A stretch of DNA of 64,000 nucleotides from Paenibacillus taiwanensis DSM 18679 (GCF_000425125.1 NZ_KE384307.1:858966-922965), one strand, 5' to 3'. Counted from the stretch's first letter, positions 17,270 through 27,238 are shown. A program made the numbers and translations. Notes: a model not told the origin generated them from the letters alone.

Positions 17270-18610
17270 ATGAAAAATGAGCAATGGACTTCGAAGATTG
17301 GATTTATATTAGCGTCAGCAGGATCTGCTATTGGGCTTGGGGCAATTTGGAAATTTCCGAATGTCGTAGCTACGAGCGGAGGCGGCGCTTTTTTTCTTGT
17401 GTTTCTAATATTCACGTTAGGTATCGGGCTGCCACTGCTACTTGCGGAGTTTGTTATCGGTCGCAGTACAGGCAAAGAAGCGGTTTCTGCTTATAAAGAC
17501 TTAGCGCCAAAAAGCCGGTGGCATTGGATTGGATACTTGGGGATGGCTACATGTTCCATCTTGTTATCCTTTTATAGTGTAGTAGGTGGTTGGATTGTCC
17601 TTTATTTTATAAAAGCTATGACAGGTCAATTGCTGCATCAGGGTGAGGATTACGGTGTTCTGTTCCAAATGACGACCAGCAACCCGTATACAGCTGTACT
17701 ATCTCAGGCCGGTTTTATGCTGCTTACGATTGTTATCGTTGCTAAAGGTGTAAAGGGCGGTATAGAGAAGGCAAGCCGTATTATGATGCCAGGACTGTTT
17801 ATTATATTTGTTATTCTTATGATCAGATCGTTAACGCTGCCAGGAATGGGAGCAGGACTTACTTATTTTTTAAAGCCGGACTTTAGCCAGTTGACCTCGG
17901 AAGCGGTGCTGTATGCGTTGGGGCAATCTTTCTTTTGCCTAAGTGTAGGTGGCTCGTGCATGGTAACCTATAGCTCTTACTTAGGTAAACATGATCCATT
18001 AGGAAAACCGGCATTGTCCATCGTAGGGTTAAATGTAATGACGTCCTTAATGGCCGGCATCGCGATTTTTCCGGCATTGTTTGCTTTAGGTATGAAGCCT
18101 GCGGACGGACCCGGGCTGTTATTTATTACATTGCCAGCGATGTTTGAGAAGCTGCCGTACGGCACACTGTTTATCGCGATATTTTTAGCGTTGTTCCTGT
18201 TTGCAACGTTGACCTCAGCCTTTTCGCTGCTTGAGATTGTAGTGGCTGCGTTTGCACATGGAGATCCAACACGTCGGCGTCACATGTGCTGGCTGTTCGG
18301 CATTATTATTTTCCTGCTGGGCGTGCCTTCTGCTTTGTCATTTGGCATGGAACAACTGACCTTGATGGGCAAAACTGTATTTGAATGGGCAGATTTTGCC
18401 GTAACGAATGTGATGCTGCCCCTTGGGGTGCTGTTCATCTCTGTTTTTGTCGGTTATCGTTATCCGAAGGAACGTTTGCAAACAGAGTGGTCAAGTATCG
18501 CTCCAGCATGGCGCACAGGCTTACATGTATACTTGTTTATGCTGCGGATTGTGCTGCCGATTATCGTAATAATTGTGTTTTTGAACGGGATGAAGTGGCT
18601 GCCTTTGTGA
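17270..18610 (+). CDS. Sodium-dependent transporter, SNF/NSS family (copy 1)
   Basis: The 446-aa membrane protein begins with [25 protein letters not shown], the unwound first helix that binds Na+ and substrate in LeuT-type transporters, followed by about ten further helices. Bacterial members move amino acids, tryptophan-like compounds or other amines with sodium. The ATG at 17270 lies 10 nt after GGAGG. A TATAAT at 17199-17204 may be its -10 box, with no clear -35. A close paralogue starts 52 nt downstream. Confidence 0.92.
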   Translation: MKNEQWTSKIGFILASAGSAIGLGAIWKFPNVVATSGGGAFFLVFLIFTLGIGLPLLLAEFVIGRSTGKEAVSAYKDLAPKSRWHWIGYLGMATCSILLSFYSVVGGWIVLYFIKAMTGQLLHQGEDYGVLFQMTTSNPYTAVLSQAGFMLLTIVIVAKGVKGGIEKASRIMMPGLFIIFVILMIRSLTLPGMGAGLTYFLKPDFSQLTSEAVLYALGQSFFCLSVGGSCMVTYSSYLGKHDPLGKPALSIVGLNVMTSLMAGIAIFPALFALGMKPADGPGLLFITLPAMFEKLPYGTLFIAIFLALFLFATLTSAFSLLEIVVAAFAHGDPTRRRHMCWLFGIIIFLLGVPSALSFGMEQLTLMGKTVFEWADFAVTNVMLPLGVLFISVFVGYRYPKERLQTEWSSIAPAWRTGLHVYLFMLRIVLPIIVIIVFLNGMKWLPL

Positions 18611-18662
18611 TCGTTTGGGTGACCAGTAGGGAGCTATGGCAGCATGAATGGAGGAAGTTGTC

Positions 18663-20015
18663 TTGGAAACAAAGGAGCAATGGACGTCAAAACTGGGCTT
18701 TATTCTGGCGTCCGCCGGTTCTGCGATTGGACTTGGCGCAATATGGAAATTTCCGAATACAGTTGCAACAAGCGGGGGTGGGGCGTTCTTCCTGCTCTTT
18801 ATACTGTTTACACTGCTTATTGGGATGCCGCTCTTAATAGCGGAGTTTGTTATTGGACGAAGTACGGGGAAAGAAGCGATCTCTGCATATCGTAAGCTTG
18901 CACCTGGGACGAAGTGGCATTGGGTAGGCTATTTAGGTATGGGTACCTGTTTTTTGCTGTTGTCCTATTACAGCGTAGTTGGTGGCTGGATCTTATTATA
19001 TTTTGTGAAAAGTATATTTGGCAGCTTGCTGCAAGCCGGAAATTCGTACAACCAGCTGTTTGCGGATACGGTGTCTGATCCGTGGTTAGCTGTACTGGCC
19101 CAATTCAGCTTTATGCTTATTACGATTCTTGTTGTTGGACAAGGGGTCAAAAAGGGGATTGAGCGTGCGAGCCGATTGTTGATGCCAGGTTTGTTTATCC
19201 TGTTTTTAGTGCTTATCGTGAGATCCTTAACATTGCCTGGCATGGAGGCAGGAATTCGTTATTTCCTTATGCCTGACTTTGCGCATTTAACAGGAAAAGC
19301 GATTTTGAACGCGCTTGGCCAATCGTTCTTTTGTTTAAGTGTAGGGGTATCCGTAATGGTAACCTATAGCTCCTATTTGAATAAAAAGGAGTCGCTTACA
19401 CGTTCAGCCGTTTCGGTTGTTGGCTTAAATGTGCTTACTTCCTTTATGGCGGGTCTGGCTATTTTTCCAGCGCTGTTCTCTCTTGGGATGAAGCCGGCGG
19501 AAGGGCCTGGTCTGCTATTTGTTACGCTGCCGGCTGTGTTCGAGCAAATGATGGGCGGATCGATATTTATTGCGATTTTCCTTGCCTTGTTTTTGTTTGC
19601 TACCTTTACTTCTGCATTCTCTATGCTTGAAATTTTGGTTGCGGCGTATGCGTTGCCTCAAGCCCGCCATCGTAAAAAATTAAGTTGGATATTTGGCTGT
19701 ATTATATTTGCGGTAGGAGTTCCATTTGCGCTTTCGTTTGGCGTATTAGGAGACGTTACGTTGTTTGGAAAGTCTCTATTTGATGCGGCTGATTATTTGG
19801 TTACTAATGTATTGATGCCAATAGGGGTTCTGTTGATTGCGTTGTTTGTCGGCTATCGATTCCCAAAAGATACATTAACGGAAGAGATGAAGAACGAGCC
19901 TTTGTGGTGGCGAAAAAGTTTGGCTGCCTACGTATTTATGCTTCGTTACGTCATTCCGATTATCATTATTATTGTGTTCTTAAATGTATTAGGCCTGCTT
20001 CCGCTAGGCTCCTAA
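18663..20015 (+). CDS. Sodium-dependent transporter, SNF/NSS family (copy 2)
   Basis: The 450-aa protein is a tandem paralogue of its upstream neighbour, with many identical stretches such as [19 protein letters not shown] and [14 protein letters not shown]-like segments. The TTG at 18663 is the likely start: GGAGG lies 8 nt before it and the N-terminus then aligns with copy 1. An upstream ATG (18648) overlaps that GGAGG. The pair probably forms one transcript ended by the hairpin at 20057. Two copies may give different substrates or form a heteromer; the sequence does not say. Confidence 0.92.
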   Translation: METKEQWTSKLGFILASAGSAIGLGAIWKFPNTVATSGGGAFFLLFILFTLLIGMPLLIAEFVIGRSTGKEAISAYRKLAPGTKWHWVGYLGMGTCFLLLSYYSVVGGWILLYFVKSIFGSLLQAGNSYNQLFADTVSDPWLAVLAQFSFMLITILVVGQGVKKGIERASRLLMPGLFILFLVLIVRSLTLPGMEAGIRYFLMPDFAHLTGKAILNALGQSFFCLSVGVSVMVTYSSYLNKKESLTRSAVSVVGLNVLTSFMAGLAIFPALFSLGMKPAEGPGLLFVTLPAVFEQMMGGSIFIAIFLALFLFATFTSAFSMLEILVAAYALPQARHRKKLSWIFGCIIFAVGVPFALSFGVLGDVTLFGKSLFDAADYLVTNVLMPIGVLLIALFVGYRFPKDTLTEEMKNEPLWWRKSLAAYVFMLRYVIPIIIIIVFLNVLGLLPLGS

Positions 20016-20056
20016 ATAGTGCAATACAGCAAAAAGGCTGGCGCTTGGGTGAGGTT

Positions 20057-20102
20057 GGGGCTGTCCAGAAAGTCAGTCTACGCTGACTTTTTGGACAGCC
20101 CC
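20057..20102 (+). terminator. Long hairpin, terminator-like and IS-end-like
   Basis: GGGGCTGTCCA, G, AAAGTCAG pairs with CTGACTTT, T, TGGACAGCCCC around the loop TCTACG: 20 bp with one G-T wobble, followed by GTTTTG. It can end the symporter transcript. The GGGGCTGTCC outer ends resemble the inverted repeats of IS1182-type elements, and a transposase-like remnant follows immediately. Confidence 0.65.
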
Positions 20103-20109
20103 GTTTTGA

Positions 20110-20319
20110 TACACTCCTGCCTTACGGCACTATTATGAAGGAGAAAACAAGTCGTTACAAAAGGACATTCGGCATGCCTCGAACTGGACGTATGAAGGGC
20201 ACGATGTTCGGTTTGTGTACCCGAATGGCCGGTACGTTCGCTTTAAGAAATACAAAACAATAGCGGAGAGCATAGAGAGCGATAATATTTGGTTGAATAT
20301 TCCGGCTTTGGTGGACTGA
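20110..20319 (+). pseudogene. Transposase-like remnant (IS1182-type), no start codon
   Basis: An open frame of 69 codons runs from an in-frame TGA at 20107 to a TGA at 20317 with no ATG, GTG or TTG in its first half. Its middle, NWTYEGHDVRF and YPNGRYVRFKKY, resembles the segment before the cysteine cluster of IS1182-family transposases (NWTY...CPNG...FKRY). The cysteines are lost. Together with the IS-end-like hairpin just upstream this looks like a decayed insertion sequence. The family assignment is from memory of the motif. Confidence 0.45.
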
Positions 20320-20362
20320 CGATCCGTTATGTGTGATAAAAACACGCTTTTGGTGTAGCTAC

Positions 20363-20439
20363 CGGACAGGATATCCGCTATTGCCTCCAAACTACCGCTT
20401 AGCGGGCACGAAATACGCAAATAGCGTACCTCCTGTCCG
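20363..20439. repeat. Imperfect inverted repeat with inner hairpin
   Basis: The left arm (20363-20384, starting CGGACAGGATATCCGCTATT) and right arm (20417-20439, ending CTCCTGTCCG) are near reverse complements. Between them is a small CCGC-TTA-GCGG hairpin (20395-20405). This has the look of a dispersed intergenic repeat. A related string, TATCCGCTATTGC, recurs at about 60176-60190. Confidence 0.6.
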
Positions 20440-20499
20440 CTAAGCAGTCTAATAATCCTTGCATCCACCCTATAACGGATCTCTCGTCCAGTCACGTAT

Positions 20500-20569
20500 T
20501 CCGCGCCACTATCGCACCATCGTACCGATGATCCGCGCCACTACCGCACCATCGTACCGATGATCCGCG
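20500..20569. repeat. 32-bp tandem repeat, 2.2 copies
   Basis: Units at 20500-20531 and 20532-20563 begin TCCGCGCCACTA and differ at one base; a third unit starts TCCGCG at 20564 and breaks off. No gene overlaps. The 20.3-20.9 kb stretch otherwise shows no convincing coding sequence. Confidence 0.85.
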
Positions 20570-20771
20570 AATACGATCAGCACATTGACATTTTGTTTGG
20601 TTTGAAAATGATTAGTTGAGATGTGACCGTATCGCCCTAGATCGTTACAGATAGGCAGATAATGGATAGGTGTGTAGTAAAAATTTAACGAATGGATAAC
20701 TCGAAACCCTATTCCTGCTAAATGGGAAGTTATGACACTAACACCATTCGCCAGCAGTAGTAAAAGAACCA

Positions 20772-20815
20772 AAAAAGTTGGACGGAAAACATGACGTTTT
20801 TCTGCCCAACTTTTT
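20772..20815 (-). terminator. Terminator hairpin downstream of the MFS gene
   Basis: AAAAAGTTGG (20772-20781) pairs with CCAACTTTTT (20806-20815), with a second inner pairing of GAAAAC and GTTTTTC. On the minus strand the 3' arm ends in T-rich sequence. It lies 100 nt beyond the MFS stop codon. Confidence 0.7.
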
Positions 20816-20914
20816 ATTTTGAGGCTTTTCGGCGAGCCCCAAGCTCCGTTTAGCGCCAGTCTTTCTTCGAGATGCTTCATGTGACCTGTACATAATGGAT
20901 AACAAACGATTCGT

Positions 20915-22126
20915 TTATGGACGAACGGAAGATCGCGTATGGCTGTACAGGGAATAGCGGACCCAGATGACATTGAGGAACAAAAAGATACCCGCCATTA
21001 TAAACAGTCCCTCGATGCCAATAAAGCCGGATAAGGCACCACCAACGATAGGGCCAATAGCATTGCCGAGTGCTAACGTACTGCTGTTAAAGCTGTAGGC
21101 TCGACTCTCCATGCCATCAGGTGTATACTTGCGTATTAAAGAATTGACGGAAGGCATTAACCCTCCCATAAACATGCCCAATAAGAAACGAATGACAAGC
21201 AACTGCCACACGTTGCTGACAAAGGCTTGTGGAATTAACGTACATGCCGCACCTATTAAAGAAAACGTCAAAATACGATGAGAGCCAACCTTGTCGCTTA
21301 GTCGGCCGAGAAGCGGTGAGGCGATCATATTAGACAAGCCTGTTACCGCACTGACGAGCCCCGCCAGAAAAGCGAGATTTTCCGTTGAACCGTGCAAATC
21401 CTGAACGTAGAGCGGCAAGAGTGACATCGGGCTCAACATGGCAAACTGAAGCAAAAATGTTACCGCAAACAAAGCGGTAAGCTGCGGAATGCGGCTGAGC
21501 TGCTTAAAGCCTGCGACGACTGATATTTGCGGCTTGGCCATTGCTGCTTCCTTATTAAATTGCTCCTTGACCATTAACAGCGCTAACATCGAACCGATAA
21601 ATAGAAGCGAGCCTGTTATGTAGAAGATGGGGCGATATCCGACCCAGTCCGCTAGCAAGCCGCCAATAAGCGGCCCGAGAATCGTACCTGCCACAGCACC
21701 GGATTGCAAGACACCCATTGCAAACCCCATTTGCTTCTTTGGTGTTGTCGATGAAACAAGTGCCACGGCAGCAGGGTTAAAGCCCGAAATGGTGCCGTTC
21801 AGCATACGCAGCAGCAGCAGATGAAGGGGACTTGTCGCAAAGCCCATTAACACTGTAACTACAGCCATGCCAAATCCTGAGCGAAGCAGCATGACTTTTC
21901 GTCCGTATTTGTCAGCGAACTTTCCCCAAATCGGCTGAAAAATAAACGAGGTTACAAAGTTGCCTGCAAAGATAAGACCAGACCAGACACCAATCTGGTG
22001 TTGATCTGTGAGACCGATATCTTGCTGCAAATAAAGTGCCAGAAAAGGAACAACCATCGTCATTCCTGCCATAACGAGAAAGTTGCCAAACCATAAGATG
22101 ATCAGATTCAACTTCCATTGTTGCAT
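20915..22126 (-). CDS. MFS multidrug-type efflux transporter
   Basis: The 403-aa protein has twelve predicted membrane spans and the MFS loop motif GKFADKYGRKVML between helices 2 and 3, with GPLIGG in helix 5, the antiporter motif C (GxxxGPxxGG) of drug:H+ antiporters such as YttB and NorA. The start lies after AAGCGGTG. The substrate is not known. The gene is probably monocistronic, lying 118 nt from the germination operon. Confidence 0.85.
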   Translation of the reverse strand: MQQWKLNLIILWFGNFLVMAGMTMVVPFLALYLQQDIGLTDQHQIGVWSGLIFAGNFVTSFIFQPIWGKFADKYGRKVMLLRSGFGMAVVTVLMGFATSPLHLLLLRMLNGTISGFNPAAVALVSSTTPKKQMGFAMGVLQSGAVAGTILGPLIGGLLADWVGYRPIFYITGSLLFIGSMLALLMVKEQFNKEAAMAKPQISVVAGFKQLSRIPQLTALFAVTFLLQFAMLSPMSLLPLYVQDLHGSTENLAFLAGLVSAVTGLSNMIASPLLGRLSDKVGSHRILTFSLIGAACTLIPQAFVSNVWQLLVIRFLLGMFMGGLMPSVNSLIRKYTPDGMESRAYSFNSSTLALGNAIGPIVGGALSGFIGIEGLFIMAGIFLFLNVIWVRYSLYSHTRSSVRP

Positions 22127-22244
22127 AACGATTCACCGCTTTCTAAGGTCACCGTTCGTCCGATACCAACAACTGGATTCTATTATATCACACTTTGGAC
22201 ATATCGCTGCGGATATTTCAGGAGGAAGAGATGCTGTCGTGCTC

Positions 22245-23315
22245 TCAAATTTCATTTTCCTTGTAATAATGAACGATACATTTGATGTTTGCATTTTTAA
22301 AGAGCTTCGGCCATTCGGCCTCGTTCCACTCCGTATATCTCATCTTGTTGCGTACATGCATGCCGACACCGATTACATCGGCCTCTTTTTCCTGAACAAA
22401 GTGAATAAACTGGTTAAACTTCCGTTGCAGCGTCTCCTGGATCATGGACTCCGTAATTTTATCCTCTGATGTTGTTTCACTCATTGGTGTCGTTAATGTG
22501 CTGGTAATGTGCAGCTTAATGACGACGGTAGGAACGGGGGCCGTTTGCACGACTTCTATAGAGCGCCTCGATTTGGCGTTGTCCAAAATGATCGGTTCAT
22601 TTCCAGAAAGCTGACTTTCATTAATGTAAAAGGCTCCTTTAATACTGTGATTTCGCAGCAGCAACATATAGTTCACTTCCTTTTCAGGTACGATCCCTAT
22701 CATTTTGCCGCCTCTAAACAAGGACATCCCCCCAATGACCGCGTCCTTCCTCAGTTTAACAATGCTCGTAATCGGTTCAATGCCAACCTGCTGCTGATCT
22801 CGTACAAAATTAAACACGGTCGACAAGGAATAATCATTCACTTTTTGAAGCTTTTCCAGCAAAATAAACAGATGAAAGTCTGTCAGATCTTCTTTTTGTC
22901 GCAAAAATTGTTTAGCTTTTCCCTCATATATCAGAATTCGACTCGTTAAAGGGAACTTAGGCTGAAACAATAAATTGCTAATGACTTTAACAACGTCAGA
23001 TTCGGCAATTTCTTTGCTAATTATAATGTTGCGGACTTGGCCGACAACTAACGCAAATCGTGATTGCAGCATAAAATGATTGTAAGCCTCTGTGAAATCA
23101 TGTGCCTTGTAACCTTGAAAGGAAGATTTTGCTTTCCCTTCCGCCAGCGGCTCGGCATACATGATGCCAAAATAATATTGATTAGGATCATCGGTTTTGT
23201 CGACGGTGATGGTTTGAATATAACCGTTCTGGTTTATGACACGCTTCGTCTGACAGGATGAGGCTACAACTGCCAGAACCATAAGCACGAGCATTGTCAT
23301 CAACACACGTTTCAT
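22245..23315 (-). CDS. Spore germination lipoprotein, Ger(x)C family
   Basis: The 356-aa protein starts with a lipoprotein signal ending VVASSC, so it is anchored on the spore inner membrane. The fold pattern (FALVVGQVRNIIISKEIAE, the C-terminal helix-rich domain with EKEADVIGVG) is that of the GerAC/GerBC/GerKC subunits of nutrient germinant receptors. It overlaps the B subunit gene by 4 nt, giving the usual A-B-C order. Which germinant is sensed cannot be read. Confidence 0.92.
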   Translation of the reverse strand: MKRVLMTMLVLMVLAVVASSCQTKRVINQNGYIQTITVDKTDDPNQYYFGIMYAEPLAEGKAKSSFQGYKAHDFTEAYNHFMLQSRFALVVGQVRNIIISKEIAESDVVKVISNLLFQPKFPLTSRILIYEGKAKQFLRQKEDLTDFHLFILLEKLQKVNDYSLSTVFNFVRDQQQVGIEPITSIVKLRKDAVIGGMSLFRGGKMIGIVPEKEVNYMLLLRNHSIKGAFYINESQLSGNEPIILDNAKSRRSIEVVQTAPVPTVVIKLHITSTLTTPMSETTSEDKITESMIQETLQRKFNQFIHFVQEKEADVIGVGMHVRNKMRYTEWNEAEWPKLFKNANIKCIVHYYKENEI

Positions 23316-24442
23316 CCTGTGTTTACCCCTTTCTGTTGGGAGGGTGTATGTGATTCTGGTTGATGAGCTGATGTATTGGCTTCTGGGGGCTTATAAGGCA
23401 AGCATAGCAGCAAAACAATGTAAATGATCAGCAAGCTAAAGCCAGCCGCACCTTGTACCATCGTGACGACATCACGCTGTGCTTCATTAAGCGGCACATG
23501 ACTTAATAGCACCAGTACAATGCCAAAAGAAATGTAATTATGCAGTTTGTGGTTATTTTTCTGCATCTGCTTTAGCCCTTCATTTGCCCCCCATAAATAC
23601 AGACTGCTGCTTAAGAGCGACGAGAAAAGAAAGAAAATAAACAATAAATCAGTTAGGTACTCCAAGGTGGATAATCTGGTAGCACCGTACAAGCGCAGCA
23701 CTACGTATCTGACATTTACGAGATGGTAGTGCGAAAGCAAGCCTTGAGCAAGAATGCAATACATCGTGTAATAACAACCAACCAGTGTTAAGGCTCCTGT
23801 TGTATAACGAATCCATTTGGTATCTGGAGAAATATGCGGACTCATTATGAGTAGCATTTCAAACCCTAAATAGGCGCTAACTACCTGCAAGGCCCCTTTC
23901 ACTGTCCATTCCCCGCCCTGAAGGAAAAAGGGAGTAAGACGAGTTAGCGTAAAATCGCTAAATTGCAGCAGTTCCAGCGCAATAATCCAGATGGACAGCA
24001 GAAACAGCACAATCGACGTTTTAGACATCGTATACAAACCGTGATAGGAAATATATAGAATAACAGCGATCATAATCGAACCTGTCAAAGTAATATTTAC
24101 TGTGACGTCGTTTGTGAACTGTAGCATTTTCACGTAGGTAAACACAATATCAAAGGCGATACATATGTAAAGAAGGATGGAAAAAGAAATAAGTGAATTT
24201 GCGATCCATTTGGGAAAATGGTGTTGCAGCACTTGAAAGATAGATTGGCGCTGATGTTTTTGCAGCCCGACATACATCAGTCGCATAACACCAATCATCA
24301 GCAAAGTATAACCAATCATCATAATCCAGCTATTGGTTCCAAATTCTCTCGTTACGACAGACGGCAACTGAAAGAACAGCACTCCACGTACGACCATAAA
24401 GATAAGAGTGGCCACGGCGTATCCTTTTAGCTGCGGGTTCAT
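23312..24442 (-). CDS. Spore germination receptor permease, GerAB family
   Basis: The 376-aa protein has ten predicted membrane spans and belongs to the APC-superfamily B subunits of GerA-type receptors, which bind the nutrient germinant. It overlaps the A subunit gene by 4 nt at its start and the C subunit gene by 4 nt at its end, so translation of all three is coupled. The C-terminal tail is hydrophilic and Ser/Gln/Thr rich. Confidence 0.93.
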   Translation of the reverse strand: MNPQLKGYAVATLIFMVVRGVLFFQLPSVVTREFGTNSWIMMIGYTLLMIGVMRLMYVGLQKHQRQSIFQVLQHHFPKWIANSLISFSILLYICIAFDIVFTYVKMLQFTNDVTVNITLTGSIMIAVILYISYHGLYTMSKTSIVLFLLSIWIIALELLQFSDFTLTRLTPFFLQGGEWTVKGALQVVSAYLGFEMLLIMSPHISPDTKWIRYTTGALTLVGCYYTMYCILAQGLLSHYHLVNVRYVVLRLYGATRLSTLEYLTDLLFIFFLFSSLLSSSLYLWGANEGLKQMQKNNHKLHNYISFGIVLVLLSHVPLNEAQRDVVTMVQGAAGFSLLIIYIVLLLCLPYKPPEANTSAHQPESHTPSQQKGVNTG

Positions 24443-25869
24443 GAGTCAGATTCCCCTTTCGTAGATGTAGCGGTGGATGTATTAGCTACGGTGTATGGCA
24501 GCTTTTCTTTGCTCAAAAATGAAAATTGAAATATATTTTCCAACAACGCATACTCTTGGTTAAGTGTTCTTAAATGGCAAACATGGGTGACAAACATGGC
24601 GATGAACAAAAATATGCCAAAGTAACCCAAATACCCGGCAAGTATGATGCTGACAAATCGTAAAATCCGCATGGACGTCTCCATCGTGTAGTTGGGAACG
24701 ATAAAGGAAGAAAGCGCGCTGGCTGCTACAGCTACAATGAGTACATTACTAGCCAAACCGGCCTGCACAACTGCTTGACCAATAACTAGACCCCCTACGA
24801 TACCTATCGTTTGTGCAATTTTTGTAGGAAGACGGGCTCCGGCTTCACGCAGCAATTCAATCACGCCTTCCATCAACAGGGCCTCAATCATAGGTTCAAA
24901 TGGAACTCTGAGCCTTGATTCCACAATGGTTTGCAGAAGTGAAGGCGGGACCAGTTGATAATGGTAGGTGGTGACGGCTACATAAAAGGCGCTGAACACA
25001 AGGGATAGCGCAAACGCAACAAACCGTAAAATACGGATAAATAAGCTGAAGTGCCATCGTTCATAGGCGTCACCCGACACCGCAAAAAAATCAGTTAACC
25101 GAGCAGGCGCTATAATGACAGTAGGACTTTCGTTTGTTATAATTGCCACTTTGCCATGAATCAAATGGTTGCTTGCTAAATCGGGTCGTTCTGTTCCGAG
25201 CCATTGCGGAAATAGCGAATATGCATTATCGTCCATCCGTTTTGCGATGACGTTGCCGTCTAACGCCTGCTTTAATTTAAGCTTGGATAAACGTGTAATC
25301 GCTTCATCAACGACAGCAGGCAAGGCCGTGCCTTCCATATAGAGCAAGTATGTAATAATAGGCTGATCTCGTCCGACATCAAACTTATGAACTTTAAGCA
25401 AATGAGAACGAATACGTCTGCGAATGAGTGAAATGTTGGTCGTAGATTGCTCAACAAAAGCGTCGTGTGGCCCTGTAATGATCGCTTCCCGATTGGACGA
25501 TTGAATGGAACGGGACTCCGGACTTCCAACGGATATACGGTATATTTTACTGCCATATATCCCACCTATCTCACCACCAAGTATGGCCTCCTCCAATGTT
25601 TGGACCATTTGCTCTTGATTCAGTCCTTCAATCTCATTCCAGACGTGTAAGAGGCGCTGCAAACCGATTGCCGTAGGCGCATCCTCAAAAAATTGTGATA
25701 CCAGCTCGTGATACTGCGATTTGTCTAGCAGATGATCAAAGTAATAAAGGGTCATCTGATTATCAGCTATTTCCTGTACCGTCAAATCAGCGCAATCCTG
25801 AAAACGCTTGAGAATAAGCGCGTTCAAGTTGATTTCTTCTTCGCTAGTGTCGTAATTTGGCATAGTCAC
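24439..25869 (-). CDS. Spore germination receptor A subunit, GerAA family
   Basis: The 476-aa protein has a hydrophilic N-terminal domain (about 1-280) with the conserved GPHDAFVE, followed by about five membrane spans (EALLMEGVIELLREAGARLP is a family hallmark). The A subunits assemble into a pentameric channel that releases ions at germination. The GTG at 25869 follows AAGGAGG by 9 nt, which favours it over the ATG two codons later. Transcription in the forespore by sigma-G is expected for the family, but I could not identify a matching promoter. Confidence 0.93.
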   Translation of the reverse strand: MTMPNYDTSEEEINLNALILKRFQDCADLTVQEIADNQMTLYYFDHLLDKSQYHELVSQFFEDAPTAIGLQRLLHVWNEIEGLNQEQMVQTLEEAILGGEIGGIYGSKIYRISVGSPESRSIQSSNREAIITGPHDAFVEQSTTNISLIRRRIRSHLLKVHKFDVGRDQPIITYLLYMEGTALPAVVDEAITRLSKLKLKQALDGNVIAKRMDDNAYSLFPQWLGTERPDLASNHLIHGKVAIITNESPTVIIAPARLTDFFAVSGDAYERWHFSLFIRILRFVAFALSLVFSAFYVAVTTYHYQLVPPSLLQTIVESRLRVPFEPMIEALLMEGVIELLREAGARLPTKIAQTIGIVGGLVIGQAVVQAGLASNVLIVAVAASALSSFIVPNYTMETSMRILRFVSIILAGYLGYFGIFLFIAMFVTHVCHLRTLNQEYALLENIFQFSFLSKEKLPYTVANTSTATSTKGESDS

Positions 25870-26188
25870 CGTTCAGATCCTCCTTCATACCATGATTAAC
25901 TTTTAGGGTGTGCAAGAAAAAGGATTTTATGAGTTTTCGGCCTGAATGACACTTCGTTCCATAAAAGTGGTGGTAAGTAAGTTCGATGGTCATGAGTGGA
26001 GCAGAAATGTTATGTGCAAAAGGAAGTACAATGAAGGTGCACGGACGTGGCTTCATCCATACGAATGTCAACAGATTGTCATAGCTTCATAGAACGGTGT
26101 AGTTGTGGCGAGAAGAGAAACAGGGCATAATGGTAGCGGTAGGTTGTTCCAAAAAGCACATTATTCCATTCAAGGTGAGGATACGTAC
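25870..26188. other. Divergent intergenic region between gerA-type operon and hemE
   Basis: These 319 bases separate two divergent operons and must hold both promoters. I see the AAGGAGG of the germination gene at its left end and the hemE ribosome binding site at its right end, but no promoter I would assert and no convincing small gene. Confidence 0.5.
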
Positions 26189-27238
26189 ATGACATATAAT
26201 GATCGATTTATTCGTGCATGCCGCAAGGAACAGGTAGACCGACTTCCGGTATGGTATATGCGTCAGGCAGGTAGATATGATCCGGATTACCGCAAAATAA
26301 AAGAGAAGTATAGCTTGCTTGAAATATGCCAGCAGCCCGAACTTGCTGCTGAAGTGACGATGATGCCAGTACGTAAGCTGGATGTAGATGCAGCTATTTT
26401 GTATTCCGACATTATGAATCCGGTTGCTTCCATTGGCGTGGATTTTGATATTGTGGCGCAGGTAGGTCCTGTTATACACGATCCGATCCGCACGAAAGCC
26501 CAAATTGATCGCCTGCGTCCCGTCGACCCGGAAGGTGATTTGGGTCATATTCTGGAGACGATTCGTATACTTGATCGCGAATTGGAAGTCCCGCTTATTA
26601 CGTTTGCAGGAGCGCCGTTTACGATCGCAAGTTATTTAATCGAAGGCAAACCTTCGAAGTCGTACATTCGTACGAAGACGATGATGTATGAATCACCGGA
26701 ATTGTGGTTCTCTTTAATGGACAAGCTTGGGGACATGGTTATTGAATATGTACGCGCCCAAGTGAAGCATGGAGCAAAGGCGTTCCAATTATTTGACAGT
26801 TGGGTAGGATCGTTGTCACCCCGTGATTTCTCGACCTATGTGCTTCCAACGATGGAGCGTATCTTTAATGCGGTGTCTGATCTTAACGTACCCAAAATTT
26901 ATTTCCCAGGTGTCAGTTCGGGGGAACTGTTGCCATTACTGCATCAATTGCAGACGAATGTCATCGGCTTAGACTGGCGTGTATCAATAGAAGAGGGACG
27001 TCGCAGACTGGACCATAAGTTTGCTGTGCAAGGCAATTTAGATCCTTATTTATTAACAGGACCGATGTCGGTTATCGAACGTGAAGCCAAGCACATTATG
27101 GATCTTGGCATGAAAGAACCAGGCTTTATTTTTAACTTAGGGCATGGATTGTTCCCGGAAGCTTCATTGGATAAATTAAAGCAGTTGACAGCTTTCGTTC
27201 ACCGTTACTCCGAAGAACAGCTGTCCAACCTGAAGTAA
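26189..27238 (+). CDS. hemE: Uroporphyrinogen decarboxylase
   Basis: The 349-aa enzyme decarboxylates the four acetate side chains of uroporphyrinogen III to give coproporphyrinogen III in the cytosol. PVWYMRQAGRYDP near the N-terminus holds the substrate-binding arginines; GAPFTIASYLIEG and FNLGHG are further family signatures. The ATG at 26189 lies 8 nt after GTGAGG; the frame is open farther upstream (26105) without a site. It opens the hemE-hemH-hemY operon, the same order as in Bacillus subtilis. Confidence 0.96.
   Translation: MTYNDRFIRACRKEQVDRLPVWYMRQAGRYDPDYRKIKEKYSLLEICQQPELAAEVTMMPVRKLDVDAAILYSDIMNPVASIGVDFDIVAQVGPVIHDPIRTKAQIDRLRPVDPEGDLGHILETIRILDRELEVPLITFAGAPFTIASYLIEGKPSKSYIRTKTMMYESPELWFSLMDKLGDMVIEYVRAQVKHGAKAFQLFDSWVGSLSPRDFSTYVLPTMERIFNAVSDLNVPKIYFPGVSSGELLPLLHQLQTNVIGLDWRVSIEEGRRRLDHKFAVQGNLDPYLLTGPMSVIEREAKHIMDLGMKEPGFIFNLGHGLFPEASLDKLKQLTAFVHRYSEEQLSNLK

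Noticed and set aside
20133-20973. Two minus-strand ORFs (120 and 154 codons) in the gene-poor patch
   Set aside because: They run through tandem and inverted repeats and overlap the MFS 3' end; composition is not protein-like.
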